IMG/VR virus record: IMGVR_UViG_3300047557_003310
Location: 62,001-126,000 of that record
DNA length: 64,000 nt
From: a virus
Reading direction: 5' to 3' (one strand)
The notes under the pieces were generated by a model. The model searched no databases. It was not told the origin of the DNA and saw only the letters and a list, made by a program, of their open reading frames with translations. This document shows positions 8,459 through 16,772 of the stretch, piece after piece. Position numbers and translations under genes: made by a program. Each line of letters begins with the position of its first letter. Position 1 is the first letter of the stretch.

Positions 8459-9787
8459 ATGTCTGATCGTATCGTAGAAAGTCTAAATGAAATGAAACAG
8501 ATTTATTTGGAATCTGTTTCAGGCAATGTCATTTCAAATAGAGATGAATATCTAGAGTATGTTGAAGAAAAGTATAAGACATCAAAAAAAGAAGACGAAG
8601 ATAAAAAAGAAAGTGAGAAAGAAGAAAAAGACGACGACGAAAAAGATGAAGACGAAGATAAGGAAGGTGAAGAAGACGAAAAACCAAAAAGATGGTGGGA
8701 TGATGATGGCGATGGAGTTGGATATGAAAAAGACGAAGTAAAAAGTAGCTTCAAAAAGAAAACTAAAAAAGTTGATGAATCACTTTCAAACTGGAGAAGT
8801 GATCTATATGAAGCAATAGGAAATATTGATGATGAAATTGAAGGATCAAAGCAAAGACAAGTTAAAGAAAAAGCAAACATTCATAATAAAATAGACATTA
8901 ATCCTAATGTTAATATTGGTGAGAGTGTAGAACTTTCAGAAGAATATATTGGAGAAGTTATTGATATTGCTGCTCAATATTTTTATGATAGGGGATTGAA
9001 TGAGGAAGGTCTCGCCATGGTAATTGAAGACCTTGGCCACGAAAAATTCATTGAGTATGTATTCTATATTTCTGAAGATTTTATGTTGAGTGAGGCAAGA
9101 ACTTTACTTGGTAAAAAGTCAAATCCAGCCACAGGAAAAGACAGAGGTATATCATTGAAAGCTGCTCCGGGAAAAACGACTCGAGCAGCGGCAGAAAAAT
9201 ATGGTACCACTAGAAGATTTTCATCATCTAGACCAACTGGGACAGTACGAAAAAAAATTGTAAAAGATCAAGGTGATAATTCTGCTAAAACTGCAGCTGA
9301 AACTCAACCAAAAGGTATAGATAAAGTTGTTAGTCAGGTTAAAAACTTTGCTACCTCACCTGACACTAAAGCTAGATTAACTAATATGATTGGTGCGGCT
9401 GTAAATAAAGCAAAATCCGATATTGGTAGAACGGGAATGGCTGCAGTTCATGCTACTGATGCTGCCAAGAAAGCAAGACAAAGAGGTGCATCTGGAGCTG
9501 GTGCAGCAGGCGCAGCTGCTGGTACATTTATTCGTGGTTTGATGCGTGGTTCTACTGCTACCGGAGTCAGAGAAGAAATCGAAGCATTTCTTCTAGAAAA
9601 ATCAGAAAGTCAACAACAACAAAAATTGTTTGGTCTTGCACTTTCAGTAAAAAGAGGTGAAACCCCAAGATCTGAAGTAAGTCAGGAAGTTCTTGATATT
9701 GTCGATAAAATGTCTGAAGCTGAGATTCGCAAATTTGCGAAAACTTCACATGAAGGACTTCCCAAAAAAGTAGAAGAAAAGGACTGA
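8459..9787 (+). CDS. Putative head protein with acidic linker and DUF3008-like C-terminus
   Basis: 442 residues. A short N-terminal helix is followed by a very acidic Lys/Glu/Asp stretch (about 38-77), then a WWDDDGDG motif near 79-86 resembling a calcium-binding DxDxDG loop. A helical segment and an Ala-rich basic region follow. The last 60 residues (LFGLALSVKRGE ... KTSHEGLPKKV) match the DUF3008 phage family as I remember it. Composition and company suggest a prohead core or internal protein (inference). A late-type AATAAATA lies about 28 bases upstream. Confidence 0.7.
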   Translation: MSDRIVESLNEMKQIYLESVSGNVISNRDEYLEYVEEKYKTSKKEDEDKKESEKEEKDDDEKDEDEDKEGEEDEKPKRWWDDDGDGVGYEKDEVKSSFKKKTKKVDESLSNWRSDLYEAIGNIDDEIEGSKQRQVKEKANIHNKIDINPNVNIGESVELSEEYIGEVIDIAAQYFYDRGLNEEGLAMVIEDLGHEKFIEYVFYISEDFMLSEARTLLGKKSNPATGKDRGISLKAAPGKTTRAAAEKYGTTRRFSSSRPTGTVRKKIVKDQGDNSAKTAAETQPKGIDKVVSQVKNFATSPDTKARLTNMIGAAVNKAKSDIGRTGMAAVHATDAAKKARQRGASGAGAAGAAAGTFIRGLMRGSTATGVREEIEAFLLEKSESQQQQKLFGLALSVKRGETPRSEVSQEVLDIVDKMSEAEIRKFAKTSHEGLPKKVEEKD

Positions 9788-9788
9788 T

Positions 9789-10214
9789 ATGTCTATCACA
9801 TTTAATCAATTTCTTGCTAGGATAGACGAGGCATACCCAACTTGGGGATCTAGCCCACGAAGAGATAGACCTACAGGACAATTGCCACAGAGATCATCTA
9901 CTAGAGGTAGAACTGGACCACAATTAGATTGGAGAGCACCAGAAACAAAACCTAAGGAATCAACACCCCCAAAACCTTCTGGTGGAATAACTTTTGATAG
10001 TCGTTCAAGTAATCGACGAGTTGTGACAAAACCAACTCCAGAAAAAGTTGAATTGGGATTGAAAAAACTTGGTGGAAACACATCTAAACCTTATCTACCA
10101 TTTAATCGACGGATGCAAAAAGTATTTGTTCCAACTTCCAATTCTGGTATAGAATTGACTGGCGCAGCAAAAAAATCAATGATACAAAAATTAAGAGCAC
10201 AGAAAAATAATTAA
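9789..10214 (+). CDS. Basic low-complexity protein with cleavage-site-like N-terminus
   Basis: 141 residues, rich in Pro, Arg, Thr, Ser and Lys. It opens with FNQFLARIDEA, again an F-x-x-F-L helix ending in I-x-E before a small residue, the form of a T4 prohead protease site. Starts one base after the previous stop, so it is co-transcribed with the putative head protein. No enzymatic motif. Confidence 0.68.
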   Translation: MSITFNQFLARIDEAYPTWGSSPRRDRPTGQLPQRSSTRGRTGPQLDWRAPETKPKESTPPKPSGGITFDSRSSNRRVVTKPTPEKVELGLKKLGGNTSKPYLPFNRRMQKVFVPTSNSGIELTGAAKKSMIQKLRAQKNN

Positions 10215-10241
10215 TTCTATACTACCAAAGCATCATCGATT

Positions 10242-10249
10242 CATAAATA
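10242..10249 (+). promoter_or_regulatory. Late promoter
   Basis: CATAAATA, one base from the T4 late consensus, 39 bases before the ATG at 10288. Confidence 0.5.
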
Positions 10250-10287
10250 TCTTTGGAGCATATCCAAAAATTATTAAGGAGGACATC

Positions 10288-10458
10288 ATGGGAGTATTAG
10301 TAGGAGTTGTAAAACCACTTCTTTTCGCAGCATTAAATTCTTGCCACACAAAAAGACTTGTATGCGAACTTCTAGATCGTTATGTACAAACTACAGACAA
10401 TGATGTAGATAATCTGATTGCAACCACAGTTAGAACTGCACTTCTAAAAAATTGCTGA
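10288..10458 (+). CDS. Small conserved protein (56 aa)
   Basis: Begins MGVLVGVVKPLLFAALNS and ends TALLKNC. Very strong ribosome site AAGGAGG 6 bases upstream, its own late-type promoter and its own terminator make it a monocistronic, probably highly expressed gene. The hydrophobic N-terminal 20 residues could sit in a membrane or be a packed helix. Function unknown. Confidence 0.75.
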   Translation: MGVLVGVVKPLLFAALNSCHTKRLVCELLDRYVQTTDNDVDNLIATTVRTALLKNC

Positions 10459-10478
10459 TATTTAATTTCAACTAAAAA

Positions 10479-10509
10479 GGGAGAGGATATTTTTGCCTCT
10501 CCCTTTTTT
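10479..10509 (+). terminator. Rho-independent terminator
   Basis: GGGAGAGG pairs with CCTCTCCC over a nine-base loop, followed by six T. A late-type CATAAATA follows at 10527-10534, upstream of the next gene. Confidence 0.9.
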
Positions 10510-10569
10510 ATTAAACATCATAACGACATAAATATTTTATAGATTAAATAGTTTTTAAAGGTAAAACGA

Positions 10570-11097
10570 ATGGCACTCTGGGGAAATAACGACAACATTT
10601 CATCCAATGGAAAAGTTTGGCTAAATTATGTCACAAGAATTGTAACTGCCACTGGAACTAACTTTGGTGCAGTTGGTGCTGCATCAACTGGAGATGTTAT
10701 TAGATTTGGAGTTGTTGGTGGAACATATTTTGGTGATGCAGTAATTGTTGGTATTGCCAGTACAACTCAACTATCTATTGCATCTACTGCAAACTTAAGT
10801 GGTGCAGCTATTGCTAACACAGATTTTAGCGTATCACAACTTCCAAAGTACCTAACTCTTGATAGTCAGTATAGCCAGACTCATACAAATTACGAGCCAT
10901 ATGTGGCTGGTGTATCTACTGCTGGAATTGCTGCAGCTCAAAATACTAAATATTCTCCAGCTCACGGTGGCTGGGTAGGAATCATGACTTATGTTGATTC
11001 CCAAGGACAATATAGAGTTAAGACAGAAACATTCGTAGCAATGTCTGGTATCCAAACAGGTAATACTCCTTTGTATGATGCAAATCCATTAGTGTGA
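10570..11097 (+). CDS. Probable virion structural protein
   Basis: 175 residues opening MALWGNNDNISSNGK, a start I associate with T4-like cyanophage structural proteins. The middle is rich in Gly, Ala, Thr and Ser with beta-strand periodicity (VGIASTTQLSIASTANLSG), typical of fibre or neck proteins. Preceded by a late-type promoter. No precise T4 counterpart recognised. Confidence 0.65.
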   Translation: MALWGNNDNISSNGKVWLNYVTRIVTATGTNFGAVGAASTGDVIRFGVVGGTYFGDAVIVGIASTTQLSIASTANLSGAAIANTDFSVSQLPKYLTLDSQYSQTHTNYEPYVAGVSTAGIAAAQNTKYSPAHGGWVGIMTYVDSQGQYRVKTETFVAMSGIQTGNTPLYDANPLV

Positions 11098-11103
11098 TAT
11101 TAA

Positions 11104-11484
11104 ATGATATTTACTGAACTGAATGAGGAAAATTTTCTCCTATTTGCTATTAAAAATTATGAGAATCCTCAGGCAGTGACGAAAGAAGATTTCGAAAAAG
11201 ATTTGAATCATTTTAAGTATATAAAAAGATTACTTAGAAGATACAAAAATACAGGTGTGTTAAAAACACACCTTTTAATTAACCATTTTATAATACTTTA
11301 TAATATTTTTGGTGATGCAACCACACCAATGCTATTTTTTAAAATTGATAAAGATCTTTGGTCTTACATGAAAACTTTTGTTGTTTTTCTGAACAGATTA
11401 CCAGAATATCCAAAAGGATATATACATGATATTCCAATAGATATTTTTTGTATGTCACAACTGGAAAGAATTACAAATGAGTAA
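11104..11484 (+). CDS. Conserved protein of T4-like cyanophages, unknown function
   Basis: 126 residues, mixed alpha/beta with hydrophobic helices (HLLINHFIILYNIF and WSYMKTFVVFLNRL) but no clear membrane segment. Begins six bases after the previous stop and overlaps the next gene by 8 bases. Its company suggests a virion or assembly role. Confidence 0.65.
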   Translation: MIFTELNEENFLLFAIKNYENPQAVTKEDFEKDLNHFKYIKRLLRRYKNTGVLKTHLLINHFIILYNIFGDATTPMLFFKIDKDLWSYMKTFVVFLNRLPEYPKGYIHDIPIDIFCMSQLERITNE

Positions 11485-11710
11485 GTTAGATAAAATTATA
11501 CAATTAATAAGAGAAAATATGGTTGCAAATGCAACAGGTAGTGGCGGCGGATTTGGGGGAAATTCTCCACAAGAAGGACCAACAGCTGGATTTGACCCAA
11601 AGGTTGAATTAGGAATGTTCCGTAGAACTATAGGTGGATTAGTTGATAGAAGGTCAAAGACATACAGTAAAAAATATGAATCTTGGTTGAAGTCAATGGG
11701 ATTACTTTAA
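11477..11710 (+). CDS. Small conserved protein with Gly-rich centre
   Basis: 77 residues: an N-terminal helix (LDKIIQLIRENM), a Gly-rich linker (GSGGGFGGN) and a basic C-terminus. It overlaps the preceding gene, so coupling is likely. I know this layout from other cyanophages but not its function. Confidence 0.65.
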   Translation: MSKLDKIIQLIRENMVANATGSGGGFGGNSPQEGPTAGFDPKVELGMFRRTIGGLVDRRSKTYSKKYESWLKSMGLL

Positions 11711-11771
11711 AATCTAAATAGTAATATTAAAGGTTATTTGTTGGCGAGTTAACAAAAAAACTATACTAACA

Positions 11772-12194
11772 ATGTCAGAAGAATCAATAAAATTAGCGGT
11801 ATTAGAGCAAAAACTTTTAGATTTTTCTAACATCGTACATAAGTTAGATGATGCCATTCAAAAGTTGAGTGAAGTAAATACGAATATAACCAGAATGCTT
11901 GCTGTTCATGATGAAAGAATTGAACAGTGCAATAAATCTGATAGTATTCTAATAAAAATGATAGATGAAATCAAGAAAGAAAATCTTGAAGATCACCAAC
12001 AAGTAATAAAAAGAATAGAATCCATAGAAGAAAAAGTATTGGAAATTAATAAAATAAAGTGGATGACTGCAGGATGTGGGACTCTTCTTGTTGTTCTTGC
12101 TGCGGCCTTATCTAGCTTAGCTTCTGGTTGGTGGACGCCAAGTGAAATGCAGCAACACCACAGAATGCAGATGGAATCCAAAATGTTGGATTGA
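11772..12194 (+). CDS. Coiled-coil protein with C-terminal membrane helix
   Basis: 140 residues. Heptad-like helices fill residues 5-90; one hydrophobic segment (GTLLVVLAAALSSLASG) spans about 102-118. The architecture resembles XhlA-type phage membrane proteins and some holin partners, but there is no sequence motif proving it. The last codons carry the -35 box of the primase promoter. Confidence 0.65.
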   Translation: MSEESIKLAVLEQKLLDFSNIVHKLDDAIQKLSEVNTNITRMLAVHDERIEQCNKSDSILIKMIDEIKKENLEDHQQVIKRIESIEEKVLEINKIKWMTAGCGTLLVVLAAALSSLASGWWTPSEMQQHHRMQMESKMLD

Positions 12195-12219
12195 CATACT
12201 GGGATTTACATGCTAGAAT
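12191..12219 (+). promoter_or_regulatory. Sigma70 promoter for primase and nrdA
   Basis: TTGACA, 17 bases, TAGAAT. The -35 box overlaps the stop codon of the preceding gene. The predicted start is about 15 bases before the gp61 ATG. Confidence 0.75.
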
Positions 12220-12241
12220 TGGGGACGCTGAAACCTAGATT

Positions 12242-13216
12242 ATGGATTTGATTGACGACAAATATATTAATCTAATATCAACAAGATTAGAAAAATTCAC
12301 TAAAAAGAATTCAAATCTCTATAATTGTAGATGTAAAATTTGTGGTGACTCTCAGAAAAATAAATCAAGAGCACGAGGATATTTTTATTCTGTAAAAAAT
12401 AATACAAATTACAAGTGTCACAATTGTGGAGTGAATGTATCTTTAAACAATTATCTTAAACAAATAGATCCAATATTACACCAGCAATATTGTTTAGAGA
12501 AGTATTCAGCTGGATTCACCGGTAAAAATTTTACAGCCGAAGCACCAAAGTTTGACTTCAAAAAACCAGTATTCAAAAAAACTTTAAATTTACCAAGAGC
12601 AAGTGAAGTTTCTGTTGCTAAGTCTTATTTAGAAAATCGTAAATTGAATCCAGATAATTTTTATTATGCGGAAAAGTTTAAAGAATGGACAAATACAGTA
12701 CAAAAAACATTTGATGAAAAAGGTTTAAAGTATGAAGAATCTAGGATTGTCATTCCACTTTATTATCAAAAAAAACTAATAGGATTTCAGGGCAGATCAA
12801 TTGGTCCAAGTGAAATTAAGTATATTACAATTATGTTGGAGGAAGATGCTCCAAAGATATATGGATATGATGAAATAAACTTGAACAAATCAGTTTACAT
12901 TATAGAAGGTCCTTTTGACTCCACATTTATTCAAAATTCAGTTGCAATGTGTGGATCCGATTTAAATCTAAAAGATCTAAATATTTCTCACCCAGTATAC
13001 GTCTATGATAATGAACCTAGAAACCAAGAAATTCACAAAAGAATGGAATCTAGAATTGAATCTGGGGATTCAATTGTGATATGGCCAAGTTTAATTAAAG
13101 ACAAAGACATAAACGACATGGTTTTGTCTGGACTTAATGTCCAATCTGTGATAGAATCAAATACTTACTCTGGACTAGTAGCAAAACTTAAATTTAACGA
13201 ATGGAAGAAAGTATGA
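12242..13216 (+). CDS. 61: DNA primase (gp61)
   Basis: 324 residues. Makes RNA primers for lagging-strand synthesis with gp41. An N-terminal zinc finger is visible as CRCKICGD ... YKCHNCG (about 30-64). The Toprim segment IIEGPFDSTFIQ (about 220-231) carries the conserved Glu, followed by PVYVYDNEPRN with the acidic residues. The stop overlaps the nrdA ATG (ATGA). Confidence 0.93.
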   Translation: MDLIDDKYINLISTRLEKFTKKNSNLYNCRCKICGDSQKNKSRARGYFYSVKNNTNYKCHNCGVNVSLNNYLKQIDPILHQQYCLEKYSAGFTGKNFTAEAPKFDFKKPVFKKTLNLPRASEVSVAKSYLENRKLNPDNFYYAEKFKEWTNTVQKTFDEKGLKYEESRIVIPLYYQKKLIGFQGRSIGPSEIKYITIMLEEDAPKIYGYDEINLNKSVYIIEGPFDSTFIQNSVAMCGSDLNLKDLNISHPVYVYDNEPRNQEIHKRMESRIESGDSIVIWPSLIKDKDINDMVLSGLNVQSVIESNTYSGLVAKLKFNEWKKV

Positions 13217-14889
13217 CCGAAGGAATTAGGGTTCAAAAAAGAAATGGCAACATTGAACCATTATATCTTGATAAGATACATTTGATGGTAGAAGAGGCTT
13301 GTAAGAATCTATCTGGAGTCTCTGCTTCTCAAGTTGAAATGCAGTCTGGTATTCAATTTTATAGTGGAATCACTACAGCTGAGATTCAGGAAATTCTAAT
13401 TAGAAGTGCAAGTGATCTTATTGATTTGGAGCACCCAAACTATCAATATGTTGCTGCTAGATTGTTGATGTATGCTACTAGGAAGAGCATCTTTGGTGGC
13501 ATGAAAGATCTACCACACCTAGAAGATCATATCAATAATTGCGTGACTTCTAAAGTATATGATCATGAAGTATATGATCATTATTCAAAAGAAGAAATCG
13601 ATAAGATCAATTCTATGATTGATCACGATCGTGACTTTAACTTCACATATGCAGGACTCAGACAGGTTGTAGATAAGTATTTGGTTCAAGATCGTAGTAC
13701 TGGGAAATTATATGAAACTCCCCAGTTCATGTATATCATGATTGCGCTAACAATGTTTTCTAGGTATCCAAAGGAAACACGCCTATCTTATATAAAAAAA
13801 TATTACGATGCAACATCAAAGCACAAAATCAACATCCCAACCCCAATCATGGCAGGAGTGCGGACGCCACTTCGACAATTTGCTAGTTGTGTTCTTGTTG
13901 ATGTTGATGACACCCTCGATTCTATCTTTAGCAGTGATATGGCTATTGGCAGATATGTCGCACAGAGGGCGGGAATCGGCATCAATGCAGGTAGAATCCG
14001 TGGCATCAACAGTAAAATCAGAGGTGGAGAAGTTCAACACACTGGTGTTGTACCGTTTCTCAAAAAGTTTGAAGCGACTGTCAGATGTTGCACGCAAAAT
14101 GGCATACGAGGTGGATCCGCGACGGTCCACTTCCCCATCTGGCACCAAGAGATAGAAGATATTATTGTTTTGAAGAATAATAAAGGAACTGAGGATAATC
14201 GTGTTCGTAAACTAGATTATTCTATTCAGTTTAGTAAGATTTTTTATGAGAGGTTCATCAAAAATGAAGAAATCACGCTTTTCTCTCCAAACGATGTACC
14301 TGGACTTTATGATAACTTCGGATTACCTACATTTGATGACCTCTATGTATCTTATGAAAATAATCCATCTATTCCAAAGAAAAAAATCAAAGCACAAGAA
14401 CTTATTCTGAATGTTCTCAAGGAAAGAGCAGAAACAGGACGAGTGTATATTATGAACATTGATCATTGTAATTCACATAGTTCTTATAAAGATCAAATTA
14501 CAATGAGTAATCTTTGCGTTGCTGGAGACACAAAGATTAAAGTAAGAATTACTACTGCTAAAGAAGTTGATGGTAATAACACAACAACATACCGTCTTCC
14601 TCCTCTTGAAATTGAAATTCAACAACTTCAAGAATTTATCGAAGAAGGTCTTTCATTGGAATGCGTAGAAGTGCTTTCTAAAAATATTGACTGTGCAAAT
14701 CGTAAAAATGATTATCATCAAATTACCGCATTTGCTCAAACGTCACCTAAAGCAAAAGTAATGAAAATTACTGATGAAAACAGTGGTAACAGTATTGTAG
14801 TCACGCCTGAACACAAAGTATTTACTGAAAATCGTGGATATGTGATGGCGAAAGATTTGAAAGAGACTGATGAGTTAGTAATTAATTAG
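13213..14889 (+). CDS. nrdA: Ribonucleotide reductase alpha subunit, N-part fused to split-intein N-half
   Basis: 558 residues: about 434 of class Ia NrdA followed by 124 of intein. The NrdA part starts with an ATP-cone-like segment (MTEGIRVQKRNGNIEPLYL) and runs to SNL, directly before the conserved Cys of the SNLC motif. The intein starts at Cys (CVAGDTKIKV) and has block B as VVTPEHKVF. Translation then stops. The rest of nrdA is in a second gene 750 bases downstream, so an active reductase should need protein trans-splicing. The ATG at 13213 overlaps the primase stop; an in-frame ATG at 13201 is less likely. Confidence 0.92.
   Translation: MTEGIRVQKRNGNIEPLYLDKIHLMVEEACKNLSGVSASQVEMQSGIQFYSGITTAEIQEILIRSASDLIDLEHPNYQYVAARLLMYATRKSIFGGMKDLPHLEDHINNCVTSKVYDHEVYDHYSKEEIDKINSMIDHDRDFNFTYAGLRQVVDKYLVQDRSTGKLYETPQFMYIMIALTMFSRYPKETRLSYIKKYYDATSKHKINIPTPIMAGVRTPLRQFASCVLVDVDDTLDSIFSSDMAIGRYVAQRAGIGINAGRIRGINSKIRGGEVQHTGVVPFLKKFEATVRCCTQNGIRGGSATVHFPIWHQEIEDIIVLKNNKGTEDNRVRKLDYSIQFSKIFYERFIKNEEITLFSPNDVPGLYDNFGLPTFDDLYVSYENNPSIPKKKIKAQELILNVLKERAETGRVYIMNIDHCNSHSSYKDQITMSNLCVAGDTKIKVRITTAKEVDGNNTTTYRLPPLEIEIQQLQEFIEEGLSLECVEVLSKNIDCANRKNDYHQITAFAQTSPKAKVMKITDENSGNSIVVTPEHKVFTENRGYVMAKDLKETDELVIN
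14515..14886 (+). other. Split intein, N-terminal half (in nrdA)
   Basis: 124 codons starting with the splice-junction Cys (14515-14517). Block A is CVAGDTKI and block B is TPEHKVFTENRG with the TxxH pattern. It ends in a stop after LKETDELVIN, where a continuous intein would carry on. Confidence 0.9.
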
Positions 14890-14894
14890 TATGG

Positions 14895-14948
14895 TAGGAA
14901 GTGTAATTTTGTTATTTTTGATAAATAGTCATGAGATTACACTTCCTA
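14895..14948 (+). promoter_or_regulatory. Inverted repeat with late promoter in its loop, before the GIY-YIG gene
   Basis: A perfect 13-base inverted repeat: TAGGAAGTGTAAT at 14895-14907 and its complement at 14936-14948. The 28-base loop holds GATAAATA (14920-14927), a T4-like late -10 element. The 3' arm ends 2 bases before the ATG at 14951. Long transcripts from upstream can fold and hide the start; a late transcript starting near 14933 lacks the 5' arm. Confidence 0.75.
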
Positions 14949-14950
14949 TA

Positions 14951-15652
14951 ATGAAAACATATATTGTCTATAAAATTACCAATAAGAAAAACGGCAAAAA
15001 TTACATAGGAAAAACTGAATACTCTTTGGAGCATCGTTGGAATCGTCATTTATCGTCAGCAAGAAATGGTTCAAAATTTAGATTTCATTCTGCGATTAGA
15101 AAATATGGTGAAGATTGTTGGGACTTATCTGTGATTGAAACTTATCAAACTGAAGATGAAAACTTTATTAATGAAAAGGAAACTCACTTCATTAAACTCT
15201 TTGAGAGCGATACTAAAGGATATAATGCTACTTCTGGTGGAACTGGTGGTTGGATGCTCCCAAGATGCCCACAGAAAGTCCAGGAAGAGTGGAAAAATGG
15301 TATTTCTACAAGAACTATAGGACACAATAATCCAAATTATTCTGGTTATTCAGATGAAGAATTAATTGAATTTGGTATGAAATTTATTAAAAAATATAAC
15401 TTTATACCTGGACTAAAAAGATTAATTAAATTTTGTAATGACGAGTTGAATGTAAATTTTCCTAAAAGTTTTTCCAAAAATAGATTTGGAGGAAGTAGAA
15501 AAAATTACACTAAATTATTAGAAGAAGAAAGTGGATTGGTATTTGATCCAAATTATAGAACAGTAGAAGAAAGAAAGCTTATTGCCCAAAAGGCATCTAT
15601 AAACTCAACTATTATGTGGAAACAAAGGAGAATTAAAAATGCTAAAGATTGA
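14951..15652 (+). CDS. Free-standing GIY-YIG homing endonuclease between intein halves
   Basis: 233 residues from ATG 14951. The N-terminal nuclease domain shows YIVYKITN and NYIGKTE, the GIY and YIG strands, then the catalytic Arg region (LEHRWNRHL) and a Glu in the INEKETHFI segment. The C-terminal basic part probably binds DNA. Lying exactly between the two halves of a split intein in nrdA, it most likely cuts intein-free nrdA and spreads the interruption. It overlaps the next ORF by 14 bases. Upstream in-frame ATG 14891 is rejected because it lies before the regulatory hairpin. Confidence 0.9.
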   Translation: MKTYIVYKITNKKNGKNYIGKTEYSLEHRWNRHLSSARNGSKFRFHSAIRKYGEDCWDLSVIETYQTEDENFINEKETHFIKLFESDTKGYNATSGGTGGWMLPRCPQKVQEEWKNGISTRTIGHNNPNYSGYSDEELIEFGMKFIKKYNFIPGLKRLIKFCNDELNVNFPKSFSKNRFGGSRKNYTKLLEEESGLVFDPNYRTVEERKLIAQKASINSTIMWKQRRIKNAKD

Positions 15653-15737
15653 ATATCTAGAAGAAGAAATTCCAGTTTATGATATTACGGTAGAAGGAGC
15701 TCATAATTTTTTTGCTAATAATATATTAGTTCATAAT
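15639..15737 (+). other. Split intein, C-terminal half
   Basis: 33 codons ending NILVHN followed by Cys at 15738, the standard C-terminal splice junction (Asn cyclisation, +1 nucleophile Cys). The short length fits natural split inteins, whose C-halves are about 35 residues. Confidence 0.9.
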
Positions 15738-16739
15738 TGTCAAGAAATCACTGAACCTACTACTCCAATTCAACATATTGATGATGACAATTATTCCGAG
15801 ATCGCAACTTGCATTCTTTCTGCGATCAATGTGGGTAGAGTTAAGTCTGATGATGAACTAGAGGAACTCTGTGATCTTACGGTTCGTGCTCTAGATGAAA
15901 TTATTGATTATCAACAATATCCAGTGAAAGCGGCAGAGAATTTCACAAAGCGTCGTAGATCTCTTGGAATTGGATATATTGGTCTTGCTCACTATTTGGC
16001 AAAACTTGGATTTAAGTATGATTCACAAGAAGCATGGGATGCTGTTCATGGTCTTTCTGAGAGCTTCCAATACTATCTTCTAAAGGCATCTAATCAACTT
16101 GCCAAAGAAAAAGGATATTGTGAGTATTTTGGTCGTACTAAGTATTCTGATGGGATTTTACCAATTGATACATACAAAAAAGAAGTAGACGAAATCACAT
16201 CAATTAAACTTCAACATGATTGGGAATCTCTTAGGTCATCTATCCTGGAACATGGACTCAGACACTCAACACTGTCCGCACAGATGCCATCGGAGAGCAG
16301 TTCCGTTGTGTCAAACGCAACCAATGGAATCGAACCACCTAGAGGATACTTGTCCATTAAAAAATCAAAGAAAGGACCACTCAAACAAATTGTTCCACAA
16401 TATCATACTCTTAAAAACAATTATACGCTACTTTGGGACATGGAGTCTAATCGTGGTTATATTAATGTTGTTTCTGTGATGCAAAAGTTCTTTGATCAGG
16501 CAATTTCTGGAAATTGGTCCTATAATCCAGAGCATTATCCAGACAATGAGGTTCCAGTTTCTGTAATGGCGAATGACCTATTGACCACATACAAGTACGG
16601 TCACAAAACCGCATATTATCAAAATACTTATGATATCAAGACCGATGAGGTAGTTGAACATCCAAAACAGGAACTTAATTCGCTTTTAGATGACATTATG
16701 AGTTCAGATGAAAGTGAATGTGAAAGTTGCACAGTTTAA
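15639..16739 (+). CDS. nrdA: Split-intein C-half fused to ribonucleotide reductase alpha, C-part
   Basis: 366 residues: 33 of intein then 333 of NrdA. The intein C-half has block F (VYDITVEGAHNFF) and ends in the canonical HN before Cys. The extein resumes with CQEITEPTTPI, matching the class I motif after SNL, and ends in CESC, the C-terminal Cys pair that glutaredoxin reduces. N- and C-exteins total about 767 residues, a full-length NrdA. AAAGGAG lies 8 bases before ATG 15639, giving it independent translation. Confidence 0.92.
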   Translation: MLKIEYLEEEIPVYDITVEGAHNFFANNILVHNCQEITEPTTPIQHIDDDNYSEIATCILSAINVGRVKSDDELEELCDLTVRALDEIIDYQQYPVKAAENFTKRRRSLGIGYIGLAHYLAKLGFKYDSQEAWDAVHGLSESFQYYLLKASNQLAKEKGYCEYFGRTKYSDGILPIDTYKKEVDEITSIKLQHDWESLRSSILEHGLRHSTLSAQMPSESSSVVSNATNGIEPPRGYLSIKKSKKGPLKQIVPQYHTLKNNYTLLWDMESNRGYINVVSVMQKFFDQAISGNWSYNPEHYPDNEVPVSVMANDLLTTYKYGHKTAYYQNTYDIKTDEVVEHPKQELNSLLDDIMSSDESECESCTV

Positions 16740-16772
16740 TTTGTTTAAATAATCAATGTGATGGAGACTAGT

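Noticed and set aside
8503-8880. 125-codon minus-strand frame
   Set aside because: Almost only Ser and Phe because it mirrors the acidic GAA/GAC-rich linker of the + strand gene.
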